A stretch of 64,000 nucleotides of DNA from Larix kaempferi (GCA_027924585.1 BSBM01000190.1:5962501-6026500); one strand, 5' to 3'. Counted from the stretch's first letter, positions 1 through 11,760 are shown. Numbers and translations: made by a program. Notes: generated by a model from the sequence alone, not told the origin.

Positions 1-194
1 GAACACTGAGCACATAGACTAAGTCCTTCACACCTGGATAGACCTCACTGGATTTCTCCAATGAATTCAAGTAATAGCACCAGGATTTGTTGTGGGAACT
101 CAGAGGCTTCTTGTGCTCAAGTGAAAGATAGTTGCTCAAAGAAATGCTGCAACTACTGCTGCCGTAATGGTTGCAATTCGAATAGTTGCTGACT
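1..194 (-). mobile_element. Element A: 5' internal leader (partial)
   Basis: This is the stretch immediately downstream, on the minus strand, of a primer binding site at 195-206. It would be the untranslated leader of an LTR retrotransposon whose body lies to the left of the window. I see no gag reading frame yet. The family cannot be decided from this piece, because both Copia and Gypsy elements use the initiator-tRNA-Met primer. Confidence 0.6.
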
Positions 195-206
195 GCTCTG
201 ATACCA
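195..206 (-). other. Primer binding site, tRNA-iMet type (element A)
   Basis: On the minus strand this reads TGGTATCAGAGC, an exact match to the usual plant primer binding site complementary to the 3' end of initiator tRNA-Met. The next plus-strand bases at 207 read TG, so the minus-strand LTR would end in CA directly beside the site, as expected for a 5' LTR. Confidence 0.85.
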
Positions 207-2711
207 TGTGATAATATATAGGGATCTAGCAACTATAACAAAATCACAATCAAACTCTCAAGAATTTTGCAAATAAGAAGAGAAGCATGCACTCAATAAT
301 CACTCATAAACACATAATAATGGACACTGTCAATATCATACAATTAGTAATGAATGTAAAGAATGTGATACAATAATCAATGATGAGGCATCATATAGGA
401 TTAGAATTATCCAAGTAGAACATTCGATTCTGAGTTCAAAGTCTAGCTTGGATAACTATGGAGACATCATCCAGTCAGTAATATCAATCATAAATGGTAA
501 GAGCCAATCAAGTGTGTCCAACTGAGTCTAATAGAACCATCTAGGCATAAATCAGGGAATGGAGACTCCAAGGGGGGCGCATGAGGCTGTCAAATAGTCA
601 AGTGGAACTAAGGAACTAGCTAACTAGAAGCTACAAGTAGTCAACATGAGCAATCAATGGAACAACTGCTCAATCAATGCACTAACTGTCACGTCCCCAC
701 CAACCCACCTGGCCACTGGAGACCATGATCCATTTTGTTTTCTTCCAAAACATCGATTGAATGCCCATACACACAGTCAGAAGAATTCAAATCCGCAATC
801 TGCAACCTGCAGTTGCGAACTCGCAACTGGAATCCCGCAATCCGCATCCCACAATTGCGGATGCGTAATTGTGGAAAATCCCAAAACATATATCTCTGAA
901 CTTAGTGATCCCGTATCCCGCAACCCGCAAGTGCGAATCCCACAATCTGCAACCCACAAATGCTGATCCCGCAATCCAATCCGCAACCCACAAATGTGGA
1001 GGCAGAATTGCGGAAATTCCAAACACGCATAACTTAGAATTTGGGGATTCCGCAACCCACAACAGCTGATCCCACAACCCGCATCCCACAATTGCCGATG
1101 CGAAATTGTGGAAATCCAAAAGTGTATAATTTTGAACTTGACGATCCCACATTCCGCAACCCGCAACCCACACTTGCGGAATTGGGCATGCGAAACCCTG
1201 CCTCTGCAAGGGAAATTTCATCAAATCTTCAAAGGGGCATAACTTCTTCCTCCGGAATCCAAATGGGGCAAGGTTGGTACCATTGTAAATCTAATGGGGA
1301 GCTCTATCCAATGGTAGAATCCTCTGATCAGGTGAGGTATCTAACCTTCCCATTTTCTTCTCTGAATTTCTGTCTATATCTCCACTTAGACACTTCCAAC
1401 GTTCTACCTTCCAAGATCTTCCTTTCCATCTGACCTAGAGAGGTCTTTGAAAACCAATTCCAGGGCTTCCCTTCCCTCCCCAAGAATCAGGTGGAAACAT
1501 ACATCTCCTTCACAGGGTTAGTTATACATAAACATTCATCATAAAACAATGAAAGACCATCATTTATTATAACATGCAAGCTGCATTAAACAGATCTAAT
1601 CAACACATATATCATATGTAAGATTCACAATGCATTACACTCATGCAACTATGAAATACACATAACCATGAACTCAGCCATTTTACTCAGGACCACACAT
1701 GATTTCATATAAATCAATTCATTTAACAAGTATTCATAATTCCACAAAGGGACATGAGCAACCATTTCATCACAATGAACAACATCATTTGACATAACAA
1801 GAAATACATATCTTTCAATTCTGAAGCGACTGGCTAAGTGAGATCGACGTTCCACCCAACCTTAGATCTCTATCCAACCTGTACTAATTCAGCTGAGAGA
1901 TCACCCCTGACCTGGGAAGTGTATCCACTAAGGAGGGCTAACAGGTTCTCTCATAGTCAAGGCTCCATTCTCATGCTAAACCAGTCTGTAGTTGGGTTTA
2001 TCAAGCATTCCAGGGTACCTACCCATGGTAAGCCAACCTACAGTGGTTTATCAAGCATTCAAGGACAACAAGGAAGGAGTTGCTAAGCCAGTGAGCTCAA
2101 CCACAAAGCTGCAGGAATATGAGCACTCAGTTGACCTGGCATCCACAATACCTACCACATCCAACACAAGGAATACCTACAACACTGTTACACAGTCTCT
2201 CAAGGCATCTTCCCTTCTAGTGTTATTCTAGGATGGGCATATAAAGATCCAGTCACTAGTTCATTGAGATTATAGCCTTCACTAGGTTTATCAAGCAACC
2301 CAACTCTCTCCCACAGTTCAACAACTGATTCGTTACCAGGATTGGGTTTTCTCACGACCGCTCTGTCCATACCACTATGTAATATCTTTCTGTCTATACC
2401 GCTATGTTCCTTGTAAATAGGGTTTGCACACGGGGTGGTTATGGCTATCAACTCTTGGGCATACTCTAACATGCAGGATAATAATTAACTTCATATTTCT
2501 CTCCCAAGAGTTGGCTCGGTGTATACAGGATGTACAAGAACAAATTCTTTGCAAGGGTCGAGGGTTCCTGGGCCAAGTTTGTGAATGGAGGATCAGTAGA
2601 ACCCCCCCTTCTGCGTGAATGGTTGCATTTCTTGAATGGAAGATCTGTATGTCGGTGTATGCATGAATGAATGAATGAATCCCCTTCCCCCCGGATATTC
2701 AACAGGTTCAG
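207..2711 (-). mobile_element. Presumed 5' LTR of element A (right limit unresolved)
   Basis: The sequence begins with TG directly beside the primer site and contains no credible gene. The second LTR lies outside the window, so the other end cannot be fixed by comparison. Candidate starts on the minus strand are the TGTAATACCCCC motifs ending at 3206 and 4354, or the TGTTGGAATATTC motif ending at 4681. Small ORFs on both strands between 646 and 1433 arise from CGCAA-rich repeats and are not convincing. A short GAAT run lies near 2665-2680. Confidence 0.45.
780..1200. repeat. Degenerate CGCAA/TTGCG palindromic repeat block
   Basis: About 420 bp is built from variants of CCCGCAATCC, CCCGCAACCC and ATTGCGGA, so the same pentamer recurs on both strands. 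Three longer units sharing the pattern ATTGYGGAAAT-CCAAA...GAACTT-GAT-CC start near 867, 1005 and 1101. The block can fold into many small hairpins. It explains the several overlapping antiparallel ORFs seen here, which are by-products of the repeat. Confidence 0.7.
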
Positions 2712-3205
2712 CGAGTTCCCCCAGGCGATTGAGTGTCATTTTGGACAAGCAACCAGAGCCATGCCCTACCATATGTAATCGCAGGCATGCTCCATACTCC
2801 ATCGGCTTCAACGATCAGAGTTTTCAACCACCTGCTGCCATAGCATTAATGTCAGCAGTGAGTTCCAACAGGTTCTCAGTCAAACATGTGGCAACATGGG
2901 AAACCAATCCCAAACCCCCTCACCTCTCCCTAGTGGATACACATGGCCCCTTCTCATTCATTGCCTCCTTATCCAACTTCTTGGTTATTTATTCATTCAA
3001 TAATAATTACATCATTTACATTTATTCATGGCTTAATCATCCCATGAATAATCAAACTGTACAGATACTTGCCTAAGTAATAAACTTAAACATCCACCAA
3101 TGGGGCCTTGGCCTTGAGCTCCACACTAGGAAAAATACACATACTGTATATACACAATATTTACATTTAAGCCAATAAACATCATGGAAAAAATGGGGGT
3201 ATTAC

Positions 3206-3318
3206 ACTAACTGAGTGATAACTCCCGGTAGGTGAGAAAAGGTGCCCTAACTGAGTGATAACTGGTGGTAGGTGAGCAAAGGCGCCCAAACTGAGTGTGG
3301 TAGGTGGGAAAGGCGCAC
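3206..3318. repeat. 40-bp minisatellite in duplication copy 1
   Basis: Two full and one partial unit start with CTAACTGAGTGATAACT and contain GGTAGGTGAG; the third unit is shortened to CAAACTGAGTGTGGTAGG. The same block recurs at about 4354-4466 in copy 2. Confidence 0.75.
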
Positions 3319-3674
3319 TTGCCATGCAGAAAAGCCAAGGAGGGTGCATTAGGTAGGTAGGAGGCCAAATGGGGGCTAAAGACATGATCTGGATAGCTAG
3401 AAGCAAGCTCTAGGTGTTGGGGAGACAACCATGGTGATGACTAGATGCATGCAGTGGCATGCAATTACATGCAACATGTAGATTTTCATGCATGCATGCA
3501 AAATACAAAAATGATGGTGTGAATATTCCAATAGTTTCGACCTCACTCCATTTCCTAGTAACCATGTTCCCATTATGACACATGACATGATTTTGATAGG
3601 GAGATTGGGAAACATCTCCATGAACAAGAAAAAACGTAGGCATAGGAAAAAGAAAACAATATGAAGGAGAGAGA

Positions 3675-3839
3675 CATTAGCATCTGCTAATCCTAATGGG
3701 GGCACACCATTAGCCTCTACTAATCCTAGTGGGGGAAAACCATTAGCCTCTGGTAATCCTACTGGGGGAAATCCACTAGCCTCTACAAGTCATTCTGGGG
3801 GCATATCACTAACCTATGGACATCATGTTGGGAAGAAAC
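3675..3839. repeat. 33-bp minisatellite in duplication copy 1
   Basis: Five head-to-tail units start at 3675, 3708, 3741, 3774 and 3807, with the pattern CATTAGCCTCTACTAATC followed by CTAGTGGGGGAAAAC. There are no unique spacers between units, so this is a minisatellite and not a CRISPR array. Confidence 0.85.
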
Positions 3840-3859
3840 ATCCAGCCACTGCCAATCAA

Positions 3860-4976
3860 CGAGTTCCCCCAGGCGATTGAGTGTCATTTTGGACAAGCAA
3901 CCAGAGCCATGCCCTGCCATACGAAATCGCAGGCACGCTCCATACTCCATCATCTTCAGCGATCAGAGTTTCAACCACCTGCTTCCATAGCATTAATGTC
4001 ATTAGTGAGTTCCAACGGGCTCTCAGTCAGACATGTGGGAACATGTGAAACCAAACGCAAACCCCCTCACCTCTCCCTAGTGGATGCACATGGCCCCTTC
4101 TCATTCGTTGCCTCCTTAGCCATCTTCTTGGTTATTTTATTCATTCAATAATAATTACATCATTTACATTTCTTCATGGCTTAATCATCCCATGAATAAT
4201 CAAATTGTACAGATACTTGCCTAAGCAATAAACTTAAACATCCACCATCAGGGCCTTGGCCTTGAGCTCCACACTAGGGAAAATACACATATTGTGTATA
4301 CACAATATTTACATTGAATCCAGTAAACATCAAGGGAAAAATGGGGGTATTACACTAACTGAGTGATAACTCCCAGTAGGTGAGAAAAGGCGCCCTAACT
4401 GAGTGATAATTGGTGGTAGGAGAGAAAAGGCACCCAAACTGAGTGTGGTAGGTGGGAAAGGCACACTTGCCATGCAGAAAATCCAAGGAGGGTGCATTAG
4501 GTAGGTAGGAGGCCAAATGGGGGCTAAAGAAAGGCTCTGAAGAGCTAGAATAAATCTCTAGGTGTTGGGGAGACAACCATGATGATGACTGGATGCATGC
4601 AGTGGCATGCAATTGCATGCAGCATGCAGATTTGTATGCAGGCATGCAAAATACAAAAATGATGGTGTGAATATTCCAACAGTTTTGACCTCATTACATT
4701 TCCTGGTAACCATGTTCCCTTTACGACACATGACATGATTTTGATAGGGAGATTGGGAAACATCTCCATGAATAAGAAAAAATGTAGGCATAGGAAAAAT
4801 AAAACAAGATGAAGGAGAGAGACATTAGCATATGCTAATCCTAATGGGGGCACACCATTAGCCTCTACTAATCCTAGTGGGGGAAAACCATTAGCCTCTG
4901 GTAATTCTGTTGGGGGGGCATCTCACCAACCTGTGGACATCATGTTGGGAAGATACATCCGGCCACTGCCAATCAT
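3860..4976. repeat. 1148-bp tandem duplication, copy 2
   Basis: This is the second copy of the 1148-bp unit. It is slightly shorter because one of the 33-bp minisatellite units was lost (only three remain after 4823). The copy ends at about GCCAATCA and then diverges into unique sequence. The copies differ by many substitutions, so the duplication is not recent. Confidence 0.85.
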
Positions 4977-5594
4977 GCTAAAAGTGAGATTATTTTTGGG
5001 AATCCTAGGCAAGTGGGGCATGGGTTTTCTCACAAATACTGTTACACGTAGGCCACATATACATGTAGTGCTTTGTACATTATGTACTATATATTGTTGC
5101 GGTGTGCATTTTACTTTTTCATATGTGTGTCAAGTCTCACTCAATCCCAAAATACATATATGTAAAAAATTCAAAAACATTATAAAAGACTAAAAAACCC
5201 CCAAAAAATTAAAAATGTAAAAACATCTCATCAGTGCATTTGTTTTTATTTTTTATCTTTTTAGGATTTTTGATGTGTTTTTTCGACCTTGTTTTAGCTA
5301 TTTTGTCAGCTTTTGATAGTCGAGACATGAGTTATTGGCAACATCCACTTTCCTTGATTTATGATCCCTAAACTAGCTTATAGGGATAGGTTATTTCCCG
5401 CACAAATCCATTGCATTTTTTAACCACCATTTTTAACATCATCATTCCGTAGGGTCCCACCCATTGAGTTGTGATATTATCCCTCCTTTTCATTTCACAT
5501 CATAAATTGTGTAGTAGTGCCTACCTCACATGGGTGCCCTAGAGTGGGACTGTGATTTCCAATTGGCACCCATGTTGTTATTTTTCGTAGGTGT
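4977..5594. other. AT-rich flank of element C; TSD GGTGT at its right end
   Basis: No gene is visible. The stretch 5160-5270 is A- and T-homopolymer rich. The last five bases, 5590-5594, are GGTGT, the left target-site duplication of element C, matched at 34371-34375. Confidence 0.6.
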
Positions 5595-6633
5595 TGTTCG
5601 CGGGAAAAACTACCCTATAGTAAGGAAACGGATACTATCAACTGAAAGGGGATGACAGGTAAGCATATTAACTGTGTTACAGAGATGTTTATAAAAGGAA
5701 ATAGGTTATAGGTCTTGAGAACATACCTTTCGAATGACGTTCGATCCTAGCTCTTATTCGATCTTGCGCTCGATCCTCAAGTCAACCTCCCGTTCAATAA
5801 ACCTGCAATACAAGTACCTTTCTCAGCGTATCTTGGATAATATATAATGATGAAATAGACAAAGCAATTTAAACATCCAATATTAACCAAACCAGATCCA
5901 AACAAGTATATAACTTCAATGAACACTTAATTTGGGACAAGAAAGATGCTTCAACCTTTTATTGTCTAATGCAAATTGATGATACAAAGTATACCTGACT
6001 TTGTGACATGCTCCTACAACCTGCTCCTTGGCTCCTACTCTTCTCTGGCTTGGATATCTTCCAGCATAACCTCCTCCAATGCAAGCTTCTCTTTAAAAGT
6101 ATCTCAATAGCATTCATGTCTCTAACCCCTCTCTTTATTCTTCCTTGTATTTATAGGACAAGGGAAGCAGTTTAGGTTGAGAGATGGTTATGGAGGAAGT
6201 TGGAAAACCAACTACAACTAACCCTCTTCGTGAAATTAATTATTTTTTAATCATCTTTTGAGGTGTACGCTACTATTTCTTAGTGAAGTAGTGCTCAGGG
6301 AGCTACTATAGTGTTTTTAAACTAGAGCTCATCACTTTTTGAATGTTGAGCGCTACTCTATTGAAGAGGAGTAGCGCTCATGAGGCTTGAGTGCTACTAT
6401 TGCACACTGGAGTAGGGTACAAGCGCTATTCTATTGAAGTAGAGTAGCGCTCATGTATCAAAATGACATTTTTAGGGTTTTTCCATGATCATATGAGACT
6501 TTGACTTGCCAGGAGGTGGAGTAAGTCAAAGTCTCATATGGGGTCAACATGCTCCTCCATCCAAGTTGTCATTTTGTGTGATCAACAGCTCAAGATGATC
6601 ATGTACAGAGAGGTGCAGGTTTGACCTATAACA
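5595..6633 (-). repeat. Element C 3' LTR
   Basis: This 1039-bp LTR matches 33340-34370 with scattered substitutions (roughly 96% identity by eye) and one short indel. It carries a TATA-like box on the minus strand and a cluster of GAGCGCTAC/GTAGCGCTC palindromes between 6247 and 6452, including a perfect 11-bp inverted repeat at 6348-6358 and 6369-6379. Confidence 0.95.
6147..6156 (-). promoter_or_regulatory. TATA-like box in element C 3' LTR
   Basis: The minus strand reads CTATAAATAC, followed closely by a GAATAAAG sequence. The same arrangement is kept in the other LTR at 33892-33901, as expected for the U3 promoter. Confidence 0.6.
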
Positions 6634-6645
6634 TATGCCCCCTAA
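6634..6645 (-). other. Polypurine tract of element C
   Basis: The minus strand reads TTAGGGGGCATA directly upstream of the LTR start TGTTATAGG. Related remnant D has TTAGGGGGCATC followed by TGTTATACC at 36921-36933, which supports both boundaries. Confidence 0.75.
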
Positions 6646-7889
6646 TATGTGAGGTCAGAGGGGAACGATGGCCGAAATACATTATAATCCAAAGCCAGAG
6701 GAGGAGCAAGGAACCGCAGAAACAAGTCACAAGAACACCTAAAACAAAGATCGAGGTCAACGAGCAATTACATTTTTTGACATCATATAGATGTGCAGTG
6801 TGATACAACATGATCTCCGATACATAACAAGGAGATGTATATATAGCATGTCCACTTGAAATACAAGCGTGGATCCATGTCAAACTGAGAGATCATAGCC
6901 ATAACAACAAACTGGATCTATGTCTCATGGAGAGCCGAATATAAGTGAGGCTCAGTCTTGCACAACTTGGGTGATAACAGAACGAGGTAATGTCATCCAA
7001 AAACCCAAGGTCTTCATCCAAAACAACTCTAGGTACAAACCCTAACCATGTGAATAGATGAGCTGACAGTCGAACATGGGGGGTATCGTTTGATTACCGA
7101 TCATTGATGTATACCGTTAACAAACGCGAGGACTTCCACCGATAATGATGATGGGGCCCAAGGTACCAAGTATGATCCGCCAAGTGTGAATAGATGGACT
7201 TGGATTCGAACACTTGGGGATCCTATCGAAGAAGAGACATTAATGTATTCTCAACATTCAACAACGAGGAAAATTGCCACTGGTGACTGCAATCTCCAAG
7301 GTACTAACCGAAACTCTAAACTTCATTCCCAGAGTAAAATAAGTTGATGTTGATGGGAAGAAGTTCGTTGGAAGGAAGGCCGTAAGGCATCCTCCATCAT
7401 CCAACTCAAGGAACACTCAACAAGTATGAGCTGATATGGAATAATATGTAACAAGACTGACACTAGGATGGCCGACACATGAGGTCAAGGTAAACTGCAG
7501 AATAACCGACACAGGGTATATCCTTGAACAGTGAGCACGACACAAAGTGACTCAGGAAATTTCCGACATAATAGGGTAAATGATAAGCCTGAAATGTAAG
7601 AGACATTATCAGACCCTCCATATGGTTGGAAGAATAACCAACCGGGGGAGTAAACAACTCGGAGATCAGGTTCACCCTGAGGTCAAAAACTAAACCCAAC
7701 CGACAAGATAGACTCAAGTAGGTGCTATGTTCAAGGATAGAATTGACTGAACTGCCTTTGACATTGAAGATATGACACATCTTTCCCATCCCTTATTCTT
7801 TTTAGATAAAAGAATACCTTTCTTGTTGTTTTAATGAGTCCAAGAAAGAATGAAAACTCAATAGATCCAACCATGTAAAATGTTTAACG
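6646..7889 (-). other. Element C 3' noncoding region
   Basis: This stretch between the tandem array and the polypurine tract has no full gene. An 85-codon hydrophobic minus-strand frame (6626-6883) runs through the polypurine tract. Blocks from 6960 to 7700 match, in reverse orientation, decayed sequence at about 35050-36480, which identifies element D as a relative. Confidence 0.6.
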
Positions 7890-8092
7890 AGCCCATGGCA
7901 GGAAGACTCAGGACTTTCTTCATTGTTTACAGAGTTCGAAGAAGAGATAGAAGATTACTCTATATTACTAATCTCTGGATTTTAATATCGAGCCGAGATC
8001 TGTTCTTGCTCGCCGGTGTTTTCAATTTTAAGGAGTCTGGAAAAATTAAACAATAACTCCATATATCTGCTCGTGGATTTTAGTATCGAGCC
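7890..8092. repeat. Left half of ~97-bp tandem array, split by element B
   Basis: Units end in ...GGATTTTA-TATCGAGCC; the GAGCC marks fall at 7990-7994 and 8088-8092, 98 bp apart. The array resumes at 21674 after element B. GAGCC at 8088-8092 is also the left target-site duplication of B. Confidence 0.8.
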
Positions 8093-8410
8093 TGTTAAGT
8101 CAGTAAATTGTTTCTTCAAATTTTGTTTGGTTTGCATTTTATTTTAAGTTATTTATTTGCTTTAACTTGATTTTTCCTTCTTTAGGAAATTTTCTTTAGT
8201 TTTTATATGAGATTTTGGGCTTGCTTTTGAGATTTTCAAATTTTAAACTTTAGGTTTGCTTTTGATAAGGCATTTAAAAGGTCACTATATTGAATAATGG
8301 GCTCATAAACCTTATTCTAAGTAGAGTCATGTATAATCCTTACCCTGACAGCTTTTAAACCGCATGCAAAATGACTCAAAGCTACTAAAAAGCACCAAAA
8401 CAGTGTTAAA

Positions 8411-8465
8411 GATATTCTTGTAGCGTTGGAGCTCAAAATCACCAAAGGCGCGCTACAAGAATATC
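8411..8465. repeat. Perfect 15-bp inverted repeat in B 5' LTR
   Basis: GATATTCTTGTAGCG (8411-8425) and CGCTACAAGAATATC (8451-8465) are exact reverse complements around a 25-nt loop. Both arms are unchanged in the other LTR at 18329-18343 and 18369-18383. Confidence 0.9.
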
Positions 8466-9251
8466 GTGACTCCAAATTTGTCCGATTTTTCAGCAAATTT
8501 TGGCACGCTTGGGATAATGAATGACTAATTATGTGTTTTAGAGGATTCATTACGTGTTGATGCAGAAAACATTATGATTTCAAGTGGCTACACATCGTGA
8601 AGAAATCGTGCTCATCATTAGCCCAGGTGTAATTCATTTTGACAGGTATCCACATGGTTTGAGGTAATGTGGGATGAATTTTTTATTTACAAGCACATTC
8701 AAAGACGGAGGACTTGGTGGAGTAGCTATAACCACTAGAAAACCGGACATCGTTGCTAACTCAACAAGCGAGAGGTTTTGAGGGCTTCACGGGAAATTAG
8801 GGCTTCCTAATTCCGTTACTAGCAGCTAAATTGAAGGTTGGAGGACGTCTGTACAACCAAGGTGACTCATTTGACAGCTCAGGTCATGATTTTAAACAAC
8901 TACAGTGGTGCAATTTCAAGGTATTCCTAAAAAACCAATATAACAGTAAATTTGGGGTTTTTTTTTTCGCTGGGGCGTACTCTGTCAAAATTGATCAAAG
9001 GAAAAGTTAAATTGTGCTTTCAAATGCAATTTCGGCCAGAGAAATAGCAATTTTTGATGCTTTGTGACGCCAAGCTGAATGAGGGTTGAAGATATCAGTT
9101 TTGTTTTTTATGAAATTTAACCCTATCAAAGCTAAGATCATAGTGCTGTGAATAACATGTACATTCGACAGTATTTTTAACTTCCTATAGTAATCTCCTG
9201 CTTGCAAACAATACAAAAGGATATCATTCAATTTGCAGTGATTGAAGAAGA

Positions 9252-11091
9252 ATGGGCAGGAGTGGTAAAATAAACAGAGCTGAACCAACTGATGTAAGAT
9301 GGATTGAAAAACTGCCTGACTGTGTTGAGCTATTTCAACAAGCTGGTTGGATGGATTTTTTCAGGAAGATCGATGGGTATAATGCAAAGGTGTCCTGTAA
9401 GTTTGCCCAGGGTTTCAAGAATGACATGGTGATTTTTGATACTCTGAAATTCAAGCTGACCGTAAAACTGATTTCAGAAGCCACAGGGATTAAGGATGAG
9501 GGCGAACAATGGTTTAAGAAACTGCCCTTTGACTTTGATCCACAAAGATTTCTTTTACCAAATGTCACACAAAATTTGGAATAAAGGTGTCCTTATCCAA
9601 AATTTCAGAAAGGAATGGGTTGAGCCAATCAGAATATTACAGAGTTGTGTTACTTTTGAGGGCAGGTATGCTTTTGTATACAAATATCATTTTAGATTCC
9701 TTCAGCACATGGTGGGGGTGTCCAAGATGAACCTTCCATTCTTCTTTTTGAAAATTTTGCAGAAAATGTCCAACAAGGTGAAAGGGCCAATAGATCATTC
9801 TTCTCAGTCCATCTTTCACCATGGATTAATCAAGTTGATTATTAGTATTGTCTTGCAGCATGAAGGAAAGACCTGGGACTTCTTCATCTTTTGGTCTGGT
9901 TTTGAAGATCAAAAATCTAAGAGGCAAGCAGATAAGGGTAAGGTCTTGTTGAGAAAATTAGGTCATAAGCCAAAACTTGAAGATAAGGAAGAGATCAAAG
10001 TTGAGGAAGCATCAGATCATGTGGAGGAAGATAATGAACCAAAGCCATTCTCAGTCAGCTCTAAAGGCAAGTATTCACTGTTTGAAGATAAGAAGGAACA
10101 ACCTAAACAGAATTTGGCACCTGTAGCAGATCCTCATGAAGTGAAAAATGTTGATATAAAAAAGGCAACTGTACCTAAAGAGGAAATTCACACTCAACCG
10201 AGAGGCCCTATCACTATTCTCTCAGATGATGAGGGATATTTATTGGAAGGACAGCAGCTCATCTCCAAAATAGAAGTCAAAGCTGAAATAGAAGAAATCC
10301 ATACTTCAAATAGCAAAACAACAAAATCTAATAGGAAAAGGAATAAACTTGAAGTAGTAGAGTTAGCTACTATCCAGCATCAAGGAAAGGAGCTGAAAAT
10401 GATGGGAGAAGCAGCATCATTTTGGAGACCTAAAACTAGGTCAAAGAACAAGCTAAGACTGAATATGAATAAATTGCTCAATCCCAAGTTAAATACAAAT
10501 GAAGTGACTGTCTTAGATGAGATATCCATAGATGATAAACCAGAACTAGATAAAATGCAGCCACAATTAAAAGAAGAAATTCCTTCAGTTGAAGCAGTAG
10601 ATGAAGAAAATCAAAAGCCTAGCATTGAAGACACTGCTACAGAATTGTTGATTGAAGAGGCAGAAATCTTCAAAAAGCTTGATATACCTTGGAGACCTGA
10701 TGAGGAACAAGATTCTACAATGGACAAATTAGCTAACTCTAACAGGGAAAATTTGCAGAAAACTGTTAAGCAATACAAACATCAGATGAGCTACATGCAA
10801 GAGGTCAATGATGGATTAATGATGGCTAACAGAAGATTGAGAGAAGATCTACAAGATGTAAATGATAATTTTCAGGAGTTGATAGCAAATGCAAAAGAAG
10901 CACTAAAAAGAAAAAGAGCTACTGACATGCATTGCACAGAATTGGAGAAGACAGTCCAGGACCTGCAACAGAAAAACAAGGAGCTCATCAAGAAGATAAA
11001 TGACATGGAGCAGGAGCAGAAAAAGGCTAAGAGAAAAGATCAAGCATCAGATGGTATCGCTCTGCTCGCTGAAGTTGCAAAAGACCTATAA
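9252..11091 (+). pseudogene. LTR-encoded accessory ORF, 5' LTR copy (one frameshift)
   Basis: The function is unknown. The start is ATG at 9252 and the stop TAA at 11089-11091. One extra base near 9570 breaks the frame; the 3' LTR copy lacks that base. Without the lesion the product would be about 612 residues. Residues 1-225 look like a compact domain with the pattern LFQQAGWMDFF...LTVKLISEATGI, resembling uncharacterised plant-mobile-domain or plant-transposon-protein-like sequences. Residues about 226-490 are Lys/Glu-rich and probably disordered, with basic KRKR-like patches. Residues about 505-605 form a heptad-rich coiled coil ending near KKAKRKDQ. The ORF lies wholly inside the LTR in the element's sense orientation. 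The downstream half is open here, while the upstream half is open in the other copy. Confidence 0.8.
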
Positions 11092-11756
11092 GTCAGTTGT
11101 AAATTTAGTTAGTTGTCATTAGTTAAGAAATAGATATGTTAGTGATTTGCTATTTTTAGCATATTTTGTAACTTTGTAAATATTGTACATTTACTTTACC
11201 TCATCGAATAGGTGGAAGGCAGTTATGGTTGTAGCCCTAACTAATTTTGTAATGATTAGTATTTAGAGAGGTTAGAAAGTCATTGAGGGGGTTCGATTTT
11301 TTGGAGCTTCAGGAGGTCTCCAGATTACCTTTGTCTTCAGACTTGTTCAGAGCTAAGTACTATGACTCTTGTATGCATTTGATGACAGACTATAAGATAT
11401 ATGACACTTTTTACCCTTCAGTATATGTTTTAGCTTCATTTTGAGTTTGTTTAACTTCTGGACTGATATATTCATTGCTGGTTCATGGTTTCTTTACTTG
11501 TGATGCTTGTCAACCCTTAATGAACTTTAAGATTATATGTTGATTGATATTGGTTGATTATATGATGCATCTTTGTCTTTACTTGTTTATAATTCAGTTT
11601 CTTGTTTAGCTCATGAATGTAAGCCCTGATTGATCACCAAAATTACAACCAATAAAACATTCCAAAAACCCTAAAACCTACTTTACTTTATTGAGTTTTA
11701 TTTGAGATTGTGTTGGCTTGTTTCTTTAGCCTTGGAAACAATTTTTGGCACAAACA
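11092..11756 (+). other. Noncoding 3' part of B 5' LTR
   Basis: AT-rich sequence after the LTR ORF stop, ending GGCACAAACA. It should include the end of R and U5. I see no decisive promoter or polyadenylation motif. Confidence 0.5.
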
Positions 11757-11760
11757 TCTT

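Larger units (their letters stand above)
2712..3859. repeat. 1148-bp tandem duplication, copy 1
   Basis: Copy 1 begins CGAGTTCCCCCAGGCG and ends at GCCAATCAA just before the same CGAGTTCCC motif restarts at 3860. Matching landmarks are exactly 1148 bp apart (for example the TATTACA ends at 3206 and 4354). The unit includes a 40-bp minisatellite, a GCATGC-rich stretch and a 33-bp minisatellite. Parts read on the minus strand resemble the start of the element F LTR. Confidence 0.85.
8093..11756 (+). repeat. Element B 5' LTR (3664 bp)
   Basis: It matches 18011-21673 over its whole length. It contains a perfect 15-bp inverted repeat at 8411-8465, a ~612-codon ORF at 9252-11091 and about 660 bp of noncoding sequence before the CACAAACA end. 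The start follows the target duplication GAGCC. The end is four bases before the primer binding site. Confidence 0.95.

Noticed and set aside
646-1433. Six overlapping ORFs on both strands
   Set aside because: All fall in the CGCAA/TTGCG repeat block; open frames on both strands come from repeat composition, with no domain or start context.
3675-3839. Regular 33-bp repeats resembling a CRISPR array
   Set aside because: Units are head to tail without unique spacers, and the setting is a plant nuclear repeat.
3182-4853. Paired minus-strand ORFs of 73-102 codons
   Set aside because: They recur only because of the 1148-bp duplication and read through minisatellites and noncoding LTR-like sequence.
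8317-8550. 77-codon minus-strand ORF present in both B LTRs
   Set aside because: Its presence in both copies follows from LTR identity; it spans the hairpin and has no recognisable domain.
9007-9288. 93-codon minus-strand ORF in both B LTRs
   Set aside because: Antisense shadow overlapping the start of the LTR ORF, with no independent support.
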